The translations under genes and the position numbers were made by a program. Shown in pieces: positions 1 to 8,106 of a stretch of DNA of 47,315 nucleotides. This DNA is from an uncultured Gammaproteobacteria bacterium. GTDB taxonomy: Bacteria; Pseudomonadota; Gammaproteobacteria; Pseudomonadales; Pseudohongiellaceae. Each line of letters starts with the position of its first letter. Within the stretch, counting starts at the first letter, position 1. Where the stretch lies: positions 1-47,315 of the forward strand of contig CAJXPR010000014.1 in NCBI GenBank assembly GCA_913058135.1, in the 5' to 3' direction. The notes under the pieces are model-generated. The model was given only the letters and a program-made list of their open reading frames with translations, was not told the DNA's origin and ran no database searches.

Positions 1-558
1 CGTGGATTTGGCCAGTGGGGCGACGGCATGATCGACGACCTGCAGTTGGCTACTCGTTGGGCGGTGCAGGCGGGACATGCCAACGCAGACCGGGTATGTA
101 TCTATGGTGCCAGCTACGGTGCATTTGCCGCGCTGACAGCAGCGGCTCGCTACCCTGAGAACTATCAGTGTGCTGCTGGTTACGCCGGTGTTTACGATCT
201 CAACGAGCTATCGCGTTCCGATATTCCGTTTTTGCCCGGCGGGGACCGCTATCTGGCGCTGGCCGTCGGCACAGACGCAGAGGAATTGCATCGGCAATCT
301 CCGGTCAATATGGCGGACCGGATACAGGTGCCGGTGTTGCTGGCCCATGGTGGCGAGGATCGTCGCGCGCCGGCATTTCAGGCCGAGGCCATGCAGCAGG
401 CCCTGCAGGAAGCAGGTCAGGACCCGGAGTGGATTTTCCACCGCGCAGAAGGGCATGGCTTCTTTGCACAGGAAAATCGTATTGCCTTTTATCAATCCCT
501 GCTGGCGTTTTTCAATAAGTCTTTAGGTCTTGCGGATGCAATGCCGGCAAGGCAGTAG
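1..558 (+). CDS. S9 family peptidase (prolyl oligopeptidase-like), C-terminal part
   Basis: This is the 3' end of an alpha/beta-hydrolase serine peptidase gene; the frame is open from base 1 and the 5' part lies outside the window. The fragment carries the nucleophile elbow GASYGAF (GxSxG, catalytic Ser), then GGEDRRAP with the likely catalytic Asp, and EGHGF with the catalytic His. This order and spacing are those of the prolyl oligopeptidase catalytic domain, found in dipeptidyl and acylaminoacyl peptidases. The substrate cannot be told because the beta-propeller half is missing. The stop is 52 bases before queA. The family call is firm; the precise peptidase type is open. Confidence 0.88.
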   Translation, partial: RGFGQWGDGMIDDLQLATRWAVQAGHANADRVCIYGASYGAFAALTAAARYPENYQCAAGYAGVYDLNELSRSDIPFLPGGDRYLALAVGTDAEELHRQSPVNMADRIQVPVLLAHGGEDRRAPAFQAEAMQQALQEAGQDPEWIFHRAEGHGFFAQENRIAFYQSLLAFFNKSLGLADAMPARQ

Positions 559-590
559 TGCGGCTTGATGCTTGGCAACGGGCCGGCTTT

Positions 591-606
591 CGGGCAAACT
601 TGCCCG
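591..606. other. Short perfect hairpin just upstream of the queA start
   Basis: Arms CGGGCAA and TTGCCCG flank a 2-base centre and end 4 bases before the queA ATG, where a Shine-Dalgarno sequence would be expected. No SD is visible. The hairpin could limit translation, or be what is left of a terminator for the upstream peptidase gene, but no T-run follows it. Function is inference only. Confidence 0.4.
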
Positions 607-610
607 CCTT

Positions 611-1666
611 ATGAAATTATCAGATTTTGACTACGAGCTACCCGATCAGCTGATCGCCCACTATCCTCTGGCCAGTCGCAGCAGCAGTCGGCTGTTGTGC
701 CTGGATCGTGGCAGTGGAGCAGTCGCGCACCGCACCTTCAGCGATATCGTGCAGCTGATTAACGCACAGGACTTGCTGGTGTTTAACGATACCCGGGTTT
801 TGCCGGCAAGGCTGCTGGGTACACGTAGCGATACTGGCGGGTTCGTGGAAGTACTGATTGAGCGGCTGGTCTCTGCAAATGAGGCGATTGCCCATGTCAG
901 AGCCAGCAACGCGCGGCCCGCAGGATTACGCCTGTTGTTGCGCTCCCCGAATGGCGAACATGTCCTAGAAGCCGAGATTCTGGGCCGCAAAAACAGTTTC
1001 TACCGTTTGCGCTTCTTCTGCGACGAACCCCTGGTTGACGCGCTCGCCAGGGTCGGCCATATGCCGCTGCCAACCTATATTGACCGGCAGGATGAGGTGC
1101 TGGATCAGAGCCGCTACCAGACCGTATATGCACGGCATCCCGGCGCGGTCGCGGCGCCCACTGCCGGACTGCATTTTGATGAGGCCCTGCTCGGTGAACT
1201 GCGGGAAAAATCCGTTGAGATGGCATTTGTGACGCTGCATGTCGGCTCGGGCACATTTCAGCCGGTGCGGGTTGATGACGTGCAGGACCACAAAATGCAC
1301 AGTGAGTGGATACAGGTATCGGCGGAGGTCTGCGCGCAGGTAAATGCCTGCCATCAGCGCGGCGGTCGGGTGATTGCGGTGGGGACGACGTCGGTACGCA
1401 GTCTGGAGTCTGCGGCACTGAAAGGCGACAACGCTGCTGAAGCAGGGCTGCAGCCCTATGAGGGTGAAACCGACATTTTTATCTATCCAGGCTATCAGTT
1501 CCAGGTCGTGGACGCGATGATCACCAATTTCCATTTGCCACGGTCAACGCTGATGATGCTGATCAGCGCATTTGCCGGGCGCGAGCGCATCATGGCGGCC
1601 TACCAACAGGCCATTGATCAGCGCTACCGCTTCTTCAGCTATGGCGATGCCATGTTTATCCGGTAG
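611..1666 (+). CDS. queA: S-adenosylmethionine:tRNA ribosyltransferase-isomerase QueA
   Basis: QueA transfers and isomerises the ribose of S-adenosylmethionine onto preQ1 in tRNA to give epoxyqueuosine at the wobble position of GUN-anticodon tRNAs. The protein is about 351 residues, normal for the family. It begins [20 protein letters not shown], the canonical N-terminus. It also carries [25 protein letters not shown] and the C-terminal [19 protein letters not shown]. The frame is open further upstream from a TTG at 572, but family alignment places the start at the ATG at 611. Its usual partners tgt, yajC and secDF do not follow; mdh does, so queuosine genes are scattered here. Confidence 0.96.
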   Translation: MKLSDFDYELPDQLIAHYPLASRSSSRLLCLDRGSGAVAHRTFSDIVQLINAQDLLVFNDTRVLPARLLGTRSDTGGFVEVLIERLVSANEAIAHVRASNARPAGLRLLLRSPNGEHVLEAEILGRKNSFYRLRFFCDEPLVDALARVGHMPLPTYIDRQDEVLDQSRYQTVYARHPGAVAAPTAGLHFDEALLGELREKSVEMAFVTLHVGSGTFQPVRVDDVQDHKMHSEWIQVSAEVCAQVNACHQRGGRVIAVGTTSVRSLESAALKGDNAAEAGLQPYEGETDIFIYPGYQFQVVDAMITNFHLPRSTLMMLISAFAGRERIMAAYQQAIDQRYRFFSYGDAMFIR

Positions 1667-1732
1667 TGGTATACTCTGGCCCCTAAATTCTTCACGTATT
1701 ACCATCAACTTGGACTTTATAAGGGTTTTATC

Positions 1733-2713
1733 ATGGCAAAAGCACCCGTTCGCGTCGCTGTCACCGGAGCAGCAGGACAAATCAGTTATTCATTGCTGTT
1801 CAGAATCGCATCAGGTGAAATGCTGGGAAAAGATCAGCCGGTAATCCTGCAGCTGCTGGAAATCACGCCAGCCCTGGAAGCACTGAAAGGTGTCGTCATG
1901 GAGCTGGAAGACTGCGCATTCCCGCTGGTTCAGGGCATTGTGCAGAGCGATGACCCCAATGTGGCGTTCAAGGACGCCGATTACTGTCTGCTGGTCGGCG
2001 CACGTCCTCGTGGCCCGGGCATGGAGCGCAAGGATCTGCTGGCCGCCAACGCCGCCATCTTCTCAGTGCAGGGTAAGGCCATCAATGATCACGCCAGTCG
2101 CAATGTGAAAGTGCTGGTGGTCGGAAACCCCGCCAACACCAATGCCCTGATTGCCTATCGCAATGCACCGGACCTGAAGCCCGGCCAGTTTACCGCGATG
2201 ACCCGTCTGGACCATAACCGCGCTATCGCACAACTGGCCGACAAAACCGGCAAGCACAGCACGGATGTCGATGGCATGATCATCTGGGGCAACCACTCGG
2301 CTACGCAGTACCCGGATGTTCACCACGCAACAGTTGCCGGCAAAAAAGCGACCGATCTGGTCGATCAGGACTGGCTGACCAGCACCTTTATCCCCAATGT
2401 TCAGCAGCGTGGCGCCGCCATCATCAAGGCGCGTGGTCTGTCCAGTGCAGCGTCGGCGGCCAATGCGGCAATCGAGCATATGCGTGACTGGGCGTTGGGC
2501 ACCAACGGCAAGATCGTCAGCATGGGTATTCACAGCGATGGCAGCTACGGTATCGCCGAGGGGCTGATCTATTCCTTCCCGGTGACCTGTGAAAACGGTC
2601 AGTATACGATTGTGCAGGGACTGGACATCAACGATTTCAGCCGTGACCTGATGAGCAAGACCGAGAAGGAACTGGGCGAGGAACGCGATGGTGTCGCGCA
2701 CCTGCTTCCGTAA
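1733..2713 (+). CDS. mdh: Malate dehydrogenase (NAD-dependent, type 2)
   Basis: It interconverts malate and oxaloacetate in the TCA cycle in the cytoplasm. The 326-residue protein has the dinucleotide-binding loop [10 protein letters not shown] near the N-terminus, the mobile-loop arginines in [25 protein letters not shown], the LDHNR segment and the catalytic-His region [11 protein letters not shown]. These features match the longer type-2 enzymes related to cytosolic MDH rather than the E. coli type. AAGGG lies about 8 bases before the ATG. It stands alone between queA and a two-component pair, with a 54-base palindrome 10 bases after its stop. Confidence 0.97.
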   Translation: MAKAPVRVAVTGAAGQISYSLLFRIASGEMLGKDQPVILQLLEITPALEALKGVVMELEDCAFPLVQGIVQSDDPNVAFKDADYCLLVGARPRGPGMERKDLLAANAAIFSVQGKAINDHASRNVKVLVVGNPANTNALIAYRNAPDLKPGQFTAMTRLDHNRAIAQLADKTGKHSTDVDGMIIWGNHSATQYPDVHHATVAGKKATDLVDQDWLTSTFIPNVQQRGAAIIKARGLSSAASAANAAIEHMRDWALGTNGKIVSMGIHSDGSYGIAEGLIYSFPVTCENGQYTIVQGLDINDFSRDLMSKTEKELGEERDGVAHLLP

Positions 2714-2723
2714 CGGACAGGCG

Positions 2724-2777
2724 GCGGTAAAGGGGACGGAGGGATTTACGCGTAAATCCCTCCGTCCCCTTTACCGC
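2724..2777. repeat. REP-like 54-base perfect palindrome, copy 1
   Basis: Two perfectly complementary 27-base arms meet with no loop; the core motif is GGGGACGGAGGGATTTA. It fills almost the whole gap between mdh and the histidine kinase gene and ends 8 bases before the kinase ATG. The same core recurs at 4683-4730. From memory, this core is common next to REP-associated tyrosine transposase (RAYT) genes in gammaproteobacteria; no such transposase is in this window. As RNA it would fold into a very strong hairpin. Confidence 0.85.
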
Positions 2778-2785
2778 AAGATGCC

Positions 2786-3856
2786 ATGAGCATCCGTACG
2801 CAGACCATACGCAGGGAAGTGCAATTCTGGTTGTTTCAGCTTCTGGGCTGGGGCACCTGGGTGGTCATGCTGGTATTGCGTGACCTGACCTTTGTCCCCG
2901 CCGAGTATATGGTGGAGCGCATCAGTGTTTTTTTACTCGATGCCGCCATTGGCATGGCCCTGACGTCAGGCCTGCGTTTCCTGTATCGCGCGGTGTGGGA
3001 GCAGATGGTGTTTGTCCGTATTGTTGCCGTGGTATTGGGATGTTGGGTCGCTTCCCAGACATGGCGACCCCTGAAAGTGCTGATTACTGATTCCGAGTTC
3101 GGCGCCAGCGTTGATCTGACCGGTTATGGCTGGGTAAGCTTCACCAGCATGGTGCCCATCTCCATGTCGATTTTGCTGATTTGGAGCGTGATGTATTTCT
3201 GCATCAAGTACTATCAGTTATTTCAGCATGAGAAGGAAAAAAGTCTGCGCTCCGAGGCCCTGGCGCACGAAGCGCAATTGCGTATGCTGCGCTACCAGTT
3301 GAATCCGCACTTTCTGTTCAATACGCTCAACGCCATCTCCACGTTGATTCTGGTCAAGTCCACCGACCAGGCGAATAATATGGTCACCCGGCTCAGTAAG
3401 TTTTTGCGCTACTCGCTGGAGCACGACCCGCTGGACAAGGTGGACCTGGATCATGAGCTGGGTTCCCTGAATTTGTATCTGGATATAGAAAAAGTCCGGT
3501 TCGAGGAGCGTCTGAGCATCAAAGTCGACCTGGCCCCCGGCACCGAAAAAGCGCTGGTGCCGAGCATGATTCTGCAACCATTGGTGGAAAATTCGATAAA
3601 ACACGCTATTGCACGCAGTGAAGAGGGCGGTACCATCTGGGTCAGTGCCTGCAAGTGTGAAAATAACCAGCTTTGTATTACAGTGGCCGATGATGGCCCA
3701 GGTTCTGTCAGTCACCCGACCTCGATTGGTGTGGGGTTGAAGAATATCCGGGACCGACTGCAGGAAATTTACGGAGATGCCCACAAGCTTGTACTGTCAG
3801 AGCGCGAGCCCAGGGGTTTTCAGGTCATGGTAATGATTCCTTATGAAACAAGATGA
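2786..3856 (+). CDS. LytS/AlgZ-type sensor histidine kinase
   Basis: Membrane histidine kinase of the His_kinase (LytS/YehU/AlgZ) class, 356 residues. The N-terminal ~150 residues contain about four hydrophobic segments and no large periplasmic domain. A short linker helix leads to the phospho-acceptor motif LNPHFLFNTLN, with His at about residue 175. An N-box (QPLVENSIKHA) and G-boxes (DDGPG, GVGLKNIRDRL) follow. It overlaps the LytTR regulator gene by 14 bases, so the two are co-translated and almost certainly a cognate pair. The signal is unknown. The start ATG lies 8 bases after a strong palindrome and has only a weak ribosome site, so expression may be low or structure-dependent. Confidence 0.93.
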   Translation: MSIRTQTIRREVQFWLFQLLGWGTWVVMLVLRDLTFVPAEYMVERISVFLLDAAIGMALTSGLRFLYRAVWEQMVFVRIVAVVLGCWVASQTWRPLKVLITDSEFGASVDLTGYGWVSFTSMVPISMSILLIWSVMYFCIKYYQLFQHEKEKSLRSEALAHEAQLRMLRYQLNPHFLFNTLNAISTLILVKSTDQANNMVTRLSKFLRYSLEHDPLDKVDLDHELGSLNLYLDIEKVRFEERLSIKVDLAPGTEKALVPSMILQPLVENSIKHAIARSEEGGTIWVSACKCENNQLCITVADDGPGSVSHPTSIGVGLKNIRDRLQEIYGDAHKLVLSEREPRGFQVMVMIPYETR

Positions 3857-4664
3857 TTCAAAGCAGACAATTCGCGCCGTTGTTGTTGATGACGAAGCGC
3901 TGGCCCGACAGGGGCTGGCCCTGCGCTTGCAGGAGCTGGAGAATGTCGAGGTAGTTAGGGACTGCCAGAACGGCCGGGAGGCCCTGCAGGCCATTGCCGA
4001 ACTGACGCCAGACCTGGTGTTTCTTGATATCCAGATGCCCGGGATGACAGGATTTGAGGTGGTTGAAAGACTGCAGCAGGACAATATGCCGCTGATCATT
4101 TTTGTCACCGCCTATGACGAATATGCGGTCAACGCCTTTGAAATTCACGCGGTAGACTATCTGCTTAAGCCCATTGAGCTTGAACGCCTGAAGATGGCAG
4201 TAAACAAAGCGCGGCAACGCTTGCAGAACGACCGTGGCGAGGACGAGAAAAAACTGCTGCTTGATATCGTCATCAGCCTGACCGGCAAATCCGAACAGGC
4301 TGTGGCGGAGTTGCTGCGCAGTGGTGAAAATCCGGTTGAAACCTGCGAAAAACTGGCGATCAAGGACGGTGCGTCAACTACCTTCGTACCTATCCGGGAC
4401 ATCGACTGGATTGATGCTGCCGGCGACTATATGTGTGTACATGTCAAAGGTGACACTCATATCATGCGCACTACCATGAAAGAGCTGGAGTCCCAGCTGG
4501 ATTCAACCCTGTTTCAGCGTGTGCACAGGTCAACTATCGTCAATCTGGACAGAGTGGAGAAGGTATCGTCGCACATAAATGGCGAATTTCACCTGACGCT
4601 GAGCTGCGGCACTTCGCTGAAAATGAGCCGCTCCTACAAGGACAAGGTAAAACACTTTTTCTGA
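3843..4664 (+). CDS. LytTR-family response regulator (AlgR/LytR-like)
   Basis: A 273-residue DNA-binding response regulator. The receiver domain (residues ~10-125) has the acidic pair DD16-17, phospho-acceptor D62 in FLDIQMPG, switch Thr in FVTAYDE and conserved Lys in LLKPIE. After a linker longer than usual (about residues 130-165, charged and helical-looking), a LytTR domain runs from ~170 to the end, with DIDWIDAAGDYMCVH, FQRVHRSTIVNL and the terminal LKMSRSYKDKV. It is translationally coupled to the kinase gene. LytTR regulators bind promoter direct repeats; the targets cannot be told from this window. A REP-like palindrome begins 19 bases after the stop. Confidence 0.94.
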   Translation: MKQDDSKQTIRAVVVDDEALARQGLALRLQELENVEVVRDCQNGREALQAIAELTPDLVFLDIQMPGMTGFEVVERLQQDNMPLIIFVTAYDEYAVNAFEIHAVDYLLKPIELERLKMAVNKARQRLQNDRGEDEKKLLLDIVISLTGKSEQAVAELLRSGENPVETCEKLAIKDGASTTFVPIRDIDWIDAAGDYMCVHVKGDTHIMRTTMKELESQLDSTLFQRVHRSTIVNLDRVEKVSSHINGEFHLTLSCGTSLKMSRSYKDKVKHFF

Positions 4665-4682
4665 GGTGGTAAAAGGGACTGG

Positions 4683-4730
4683 TAAAGGGGACGGAGGGAT
4701 TTAGCCCGCTAAATCCCTCCGTCCCCTTTA
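4683..4730. repeat. REP-like 48-base palindrome, copy 2
   Basis: Perfect 23-base arms flank a CC centre; the core is the same GGGGACGGAGGGATTTA as copy 1 at 2724-2777. It sits between the convergent LytTR and Lrp-type genes, ending 10 bases from the Lrp stop, where it could act as a bidirectional terminator. Just before it (4668-4682) lies a degenerate partial duplication of the arm head (GGTAAAAGGGACT next to GGTAAAGGGGAC), suggesting past slippage or insertion. Confidence 0.85.
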
Positions 4731-4740
4731 TGCCTCCCCA

Positions 4741-5214
4741 TTACTTCAGGTGATGCAGGGGCAGCGCAGTAGTGTCCAGGACCTTGCGCAGGATGAAGCT
4801 GGAATGGACATCGGCGACGCCCTCAATCCGGGTCAGCGTGTTCAACAGGAACTCCTGGTAGTCGTCCATATCCGGCACGATGACCTTGAGCTGATAGTCG
4901 GCAGACTGGCCGGTTATCAGCAGGCATTCGATCACCTCTGGGTGTTTGCGGATCTCGGCCTCAAAGCGTTCAAAGCGATCCGGCGTATGCCTGTCCATGC
5001 TCACCTGCACCAGCGCACTGAGCTTGAGACCCAGATGCGAAGGGTTAAGCACTATTACCTGACCCTGGATAAGTCCTTCGTCCTGCATGCGTTTGACACG
5101 TCGTGTGCACGGTGTGGCTGACAGGCCCACGCGTTCCGCAAGTTCCGCATTGGTGATACCGCCGTCCAGCTGTAATTCGCGCAAAATGCGTCGATCGAGC
5201 TTGTCCAGATCCAT
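4741..5214 (-). CDS. Lrp/AsnC-family transcriptional regulator
   Basis: Feast/famine regulator of 157 residues. An N-terminal winged HTH (LDKLDRRILRELQLDGGITNAELAERVGLSATPC...) is followed by an AsnC ligand-binding/oligomerisation domain (RAM) with TGQSADYQLKVIVPDMDDYQEFL. Members sense amino acids such as leucine and bind as octamers. It is divergent from leuA across a 462-base gap, so control of leuA and of itself is plausible. A near-consensus sigma-70 promoter (5260-5288) lies upstream. The sequence resembles general Lrp-family members; its amino acid specificity cannot be read, so no gene symbol is given. Confidence 0.93.
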   Translation of the reverse strand: MDLDKLDRRILRELQLDGGITNAELAERVGLSATPCTRRVKRMQDEGLIQGQVIVLNPSHLGLKLSALVQVSMDRHTPDRFERFEAEIRKHPEVIECLLITGQSADYQLKVIVPDMDDYQEFLLNTLTRIEGVADVHSSFILRKVLDTTALPLHHLK

Positions 5215-5676
5215 GGGATATCTCGGTTAAATGGGTAGGAATGGTTAATAATGCTATAAAATATACAGCTGGTAGTGGAAGCTGTCAAAATAATACAATA
5301 TATTCGCAAATTATGAGTGGAATCACTACGATGGTTTCCCTATTCTATGCATCAACCTGATGGCCCAGGCGGATCTGCTCTTCAACAGATGAATCAGATC
5401 CCGCCAGAGTGGCCCCGGGCCATGACCAGTCGTCATCGCAAGATCTTGCAAACTTGAGCAATCTGGACACGGTTACCACCAATTGGCCAGACTTAAGTCT
5501 TCCGCTTACCCTGCGGACTTGACCTGAGCTGCCACCCTGACGCCACAAACGATGGGGAATCCAGAAAGCTCATGCAGATTTTGCTGATGACAGTGACAGG
5601 ATGACAGCAAGTAAGAGTACATCAAGATTACAACAGTATTGGCCAAGATAGCCGGTTCCAGATAGAGGGTGGCAGC
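5215..5676. other. 462-base intergenic region between the divergent Lrp-type gene and leuA
   Basis: No protein family is recognisable in this gap. It contains the Lrp-type promoter and an AT-rich stretch (about 5230-5315). Tiny plus-strand frames follow: a 15-codon frame at 5313-5360 that ends within TGATG, where a second 10-codon frame with two adjacent Leu codons begins (5360-5392). There are also competing small hairpins near 5489-5520 (AGACTTAAGTCT palindrome; TCCGC/GCGGA stem) and a direct repeat GATGACAG at 5586 and 5600. A leuA leader or attenuator is possible, but no T-run terminator and no strong leuA promoter were found. Confidence 0.4.
5260..5288 (-). promoter_or_regulatory. Sigma-70 promoter of the Lrp-type gene, with operator-like dyad
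   Basis: On the minus strand a perfect -35 (TTGACA, bases 5283-5288) and a -10 TATATT (5260-5265) are separated by exactly 17 bases. An inverted repeat, ACAGCT and AGCTGT around a 9-base spacer (5265-5285), fills the space between the two boxes. A bound protein would block RNA polymerase, so autorepression is a reasonable guess. Confidence 0.7.
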
Positions 5677-7362
5677 ATGTCCGAACACAACCGCTTCAAC
5701 CATCAGAAATACGTGCCGTTTGCGCCGGTGGCGTTGACCGATCGCACCTGGCCGGATCAGGTGATCCGGGTAGCGCCCCGGTGGTGTAGCGTGGATCTGC
5801 GTGATGGCAACCAGGCGTTGATTGAGCCCATGTCAGTCAGCCAGAAGAAACAGATGTTTGACCTGTTGCTTGAAGTTGGCTTCAAGGAAATCGAGGTGGG
5901 TTTTCCGGCCGCGTCGCAGCCTGATTTCGATTTTGTGCGTTACCTGATTGAGGAGGACCGGATTCCCGAAGATGTCACCATACAGGTATTGACCCAGGCG
6001 CGCCCCGAACTGATAGCGCGTACCTATGAATCGCTCAAGGGCGCCAGACGTGCCATTGTTCACGTCTACAACTCAACCTCGGTGGTGCAGCGCGAAAAAG
6101 TATTCAAGACCGACAGACAGGGCATCATCGATATTGCCGTTGCCGGCGCAAGAGTGGTGAAGGAACACGCCGAAAAAGCACCGGAAACTGACTGGCATTT
6201 CCAATACTCGCCGGAAAGTTTTACTGGCACCGAAGTGGATTTTGCGGTTGAAGTGTGTAATGCCGTTATTGATGTCTGGCAGCCGACCGTCGACAAAAAA
6301 GTTATCATCAACCTGCCGGCAACTGTGGAAATGTCCACTCCCAATGTATTTGCTGACCAGGTTGAATACTTCTGTCGTCATGTCAGCAGGCGCGAGGCTG
6401 TTGTCGTCAGCCTGCACACTCATAACGATCGTGGTTGTGCGGTAGCCGCTGCCGAGCTGGCGGTCATGGCCGGCGCTGACAGGGTAGAAGGTACCTTGCT
6501 GGGTAATGGTGAGCGTACCGGCAACATGGATATCGTGGTGATGGCGATGAACATGTACAGCCAGGGTATCGATCCGACACTGGATTTCAGTGATATGGAC
6601 AAGATCGTCACCGTGGTCAAGGCCTGCACGCAGATTGATGTACACCCAAGGCAACCTTACTCCGGTGACCTGGTGTTCACCGCCTTTTCCGGCAGCCACC
6701 AGGACGCCATCAAGAAGTGTCTTGATATGTACCAGGAAGGCAGTATCTGGGAGATTGCCTACCTGCCCATCGACCCGCGTGACCTGGGTCGCACGTATCA
6801 GGACGTCATCCGGGTCAACAGTCAGTCCGGCAAGGGCGGTGTTGCCTATGTACTGCAGAGTAAATTTGGCTTTAATCTGCCGCGCTGGTTACAGATTGAC
6901 TTCAGTCGTGTGATCCAGAAGGAAGCTGAAACGACCGGTCAGGAAATTGCGGCGGACAAGATCTGGACGCTGTTCAAGGCCACCTACCTGAATGATCAGC
7001 AGTCCGTGATACTGGACAGCTTCAATTTTGCCAAGACCGGCGAACGCGAAACTTTCACGGCCAGCCTTCAGGTTTTTGAACAGACCCTGGATATCCGCGG
7101 CGAAGGTGACGGCGTCATGGACGCATTTGTCGAGGCGATCAAGGAGGCCACCGACATTGATTTCGAAATCATGGAATACGGTGAGCACGCCCTGGGCCAG
7201 GGTGCAGATGCGGAAGCTGTCACCTATATCCAATTGAAGAATGGTCTGCAGCGCTACACCGGTGTCGCCATTAGCCGTGATATCGTCAGCTCGTCGCTGA
7301 ACGCACTTTTACGTGCGGCCAGCCAGTTGATTGAGGAGTCCAGGCAGCGCAACGCGGCCTGA
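5677..7362 (+). CDS. leuA: 2-isopropylmalate synthase (LeuA, long type)
   Basis: First committed step of leucine synthesis: condensation of 2-ketoisovalerate with acetyl-CoA. The 561-residue length and N-terminus (NHQKYVPFAPVALTDRTWPD) fit the LeuA type-2 branch shared by Pseudomonas-type bacteria and fungi. The catalytic HMGL-like TIM barrel has DLRDGNQALIEPM and the metal ligands in HTHNDRGCAVA; GNGERTGNMD follows. The C-terminal ~130 residues form the LeuA allosteric domain that binds leucine. GAGGGTGG precedes the ATG. The gene is single and stands apart from leuBCD. A stem-loop follows at 7379-7411. Confidence 0.97.
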   Translation: MSEHNRFNHQKYVPFAPVALTDRTWPDQVIRVAPRWCSVDLRDGNQALIEPMSVSQKKQMFDLLLEVGFKEIEVGFPAASQPDFDFVRYLIEEDRIPEDVTIQVLTQARPELIARTYESLKGARRAIVHVYNSTSVVQREKVFKTDRQGIIDIAVAGARVVKEHAEKAPETDWHFQYSPESFTGTEVDFAVEVCNAVIDVWQPTVDKKVIINLPATVEMSTPNVFADQVEYFCRHVSRREAVVVSLHTHNDRGCAVAAAELAVMAGADRVEGTLLGNGERTGNMDIVVMAMNMYSQGIDPTLDFSDMDKIVTVVKACTQIDVHPRQPYSGDLVFTAFSGSHQDAIKKCLDMYQEGSIWEIAYLPIDPRDLGRTYQDVIRVNSQSGKGGVAYVLQSKFGFNLPRWLQIDFSRVIQKEAETTGQEIAADKIWTLFKATYLNDQQSVILDSFNFAKTGERETFTASLQVFEQTLDIRGEGDGVMDAFVEAIKEATDIDFEIMEYGEHALGQGADAEAVTYIQLKNGLQRYTGVAISRDIVSSSLNALLRAASQLIEESRQRNAA

Positions 7363-7378
7363 TGCATCTCCCTGGTTT

Positions 7379-7411
7379 ATGCAGGATGATCCCGGCCGGG
7401 GCATCCTGCAT
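7379..7411. terminator. Stem-loop after leuA (terminator-like)
   Basis: Perfect 10-base arms ATGCAGGATG and CATCCTGCAT enclose a loop that is itself GC-palindromic (CCCGGCCGGG). It begins 16 bases after the leuA stop. No clear T-run follows, so it may be a weak terminator or an mRNA 3' end stabiliser. Confidence 0.5.
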
Positions 7412-7530
7412 CCGCCCGTCCTTTCTGTCAGTCCTCTCTCCCCAGACCTCCGATTCCCTTTCCGCCTGATCACAGGCAAACTCTGCAAACAAACTATTTT
7501 GCCCGCAGCCGCGACAAAGATAACAACACC

Positions 7531-8106
7531 ATGGAAAACGACAACGAGTTGATCGCGAATGCCCTGAACGGATCTCTGCAAGCCTGGGAAGCGCTTGTGC
7601 GTCGCTATGAGGGCCGCGTCTACAATTACAGTCTGCGCCTGACCGGCAATCGTGACGATGCCATGGATCTGATGCAGGATGTTTTTCTGGGCGTATACCG
7701 TAATCTGGCGCGGTTTCGCGGTGAATCGCAATTCATCAGCTGGCTGTTTCGTATTGCCCATAACAAGGCTGTTGATCTTGCCCGCCGACGTCGTGCCAAT
7801 CCGGTCAAGGACCAGGCGCTGCCCGACGATCCGGAAGACTGGCCCGACGACCAGGGCGTTGATACCGGTCCGCAGGCCCTGGCCATGGACGCTGAAAGTA
7901 ATGCTGGTCTGCAGTTGTTGCTGCAGACATTGAGCCCGGAACAACGTTTGATATTGGAGTTGAAGGTGTTCCAGTCCATGACCTTTGACGAAATCGCAAT
8001 GATGCAGGACATATCTGCCAACACGGCCAAAACCCGGTTTTATTCAGCTCTGAAAAAACTCAGAGCGTTGATGGAGGGACACCATGAGCTGTCACCAGAC
8101 CCCTGA
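7531..8106 (+). CDS. ECF-type sigma-70 family RNA polymerase sigma factor
   Basis: A 191-residue alternative sigma factor with only regions 2 and 4. Region 2 (about residues 20-90) includes DLMQDVFLGVYRNLARFRGESQFISWLFRIAHNKAVD in which the -10 and core-binding helices are clear. An acidic linker (DDPEDWPDDQGVD) precedes region 4 (about 130-185) with LSPEQRLILELKVFQSMTFDEIAMMQDIS, the -35 recognition HTH. The gene overlaps the next one, a zinc-finger anti-sigma factor, by 23 bases, the usual arrangement for an ECF sigma with its inhibitor. The regulon is unknown. Upstream, no RpoE-like autoregulatory promoter was identified with confidence. Confidence 0.93.
   Translation: MENDNELIANALNGSLQAWEALVRRYEGRVYNYSLRLTGNRDDAMDLMQDVFLGVYRNLARFRGESQFISWLFRIAHNKAVDLARRRRANPVKDQALPDDPEDWPDDQGVDTGPQALAMDAESNAGLQLLLQTLSPEQRLILELKVFQSMTFDEIAMMQDISANTAKTRFYSALKKLRALMEGHHELSPDP

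Noticed and set aside
561-611. preQ1 riboswitch before queA
   Set aside because: The short stem lacks the H-type pseudoknot tail and conserved loop bases of known preQ1 aptamers.
1670-1732. Promoter for mdh around TATACT (1670-1675)
   Set aside because: No acceptable -35 at 16-18 bases; other candidates in the gap are weak too.
5345-5703. Minus-strand frames of 65-67 codons in the leuA upstream gap
   Set aside because: No family resemblance, no ribosome sites, and they overlap the leuA start.
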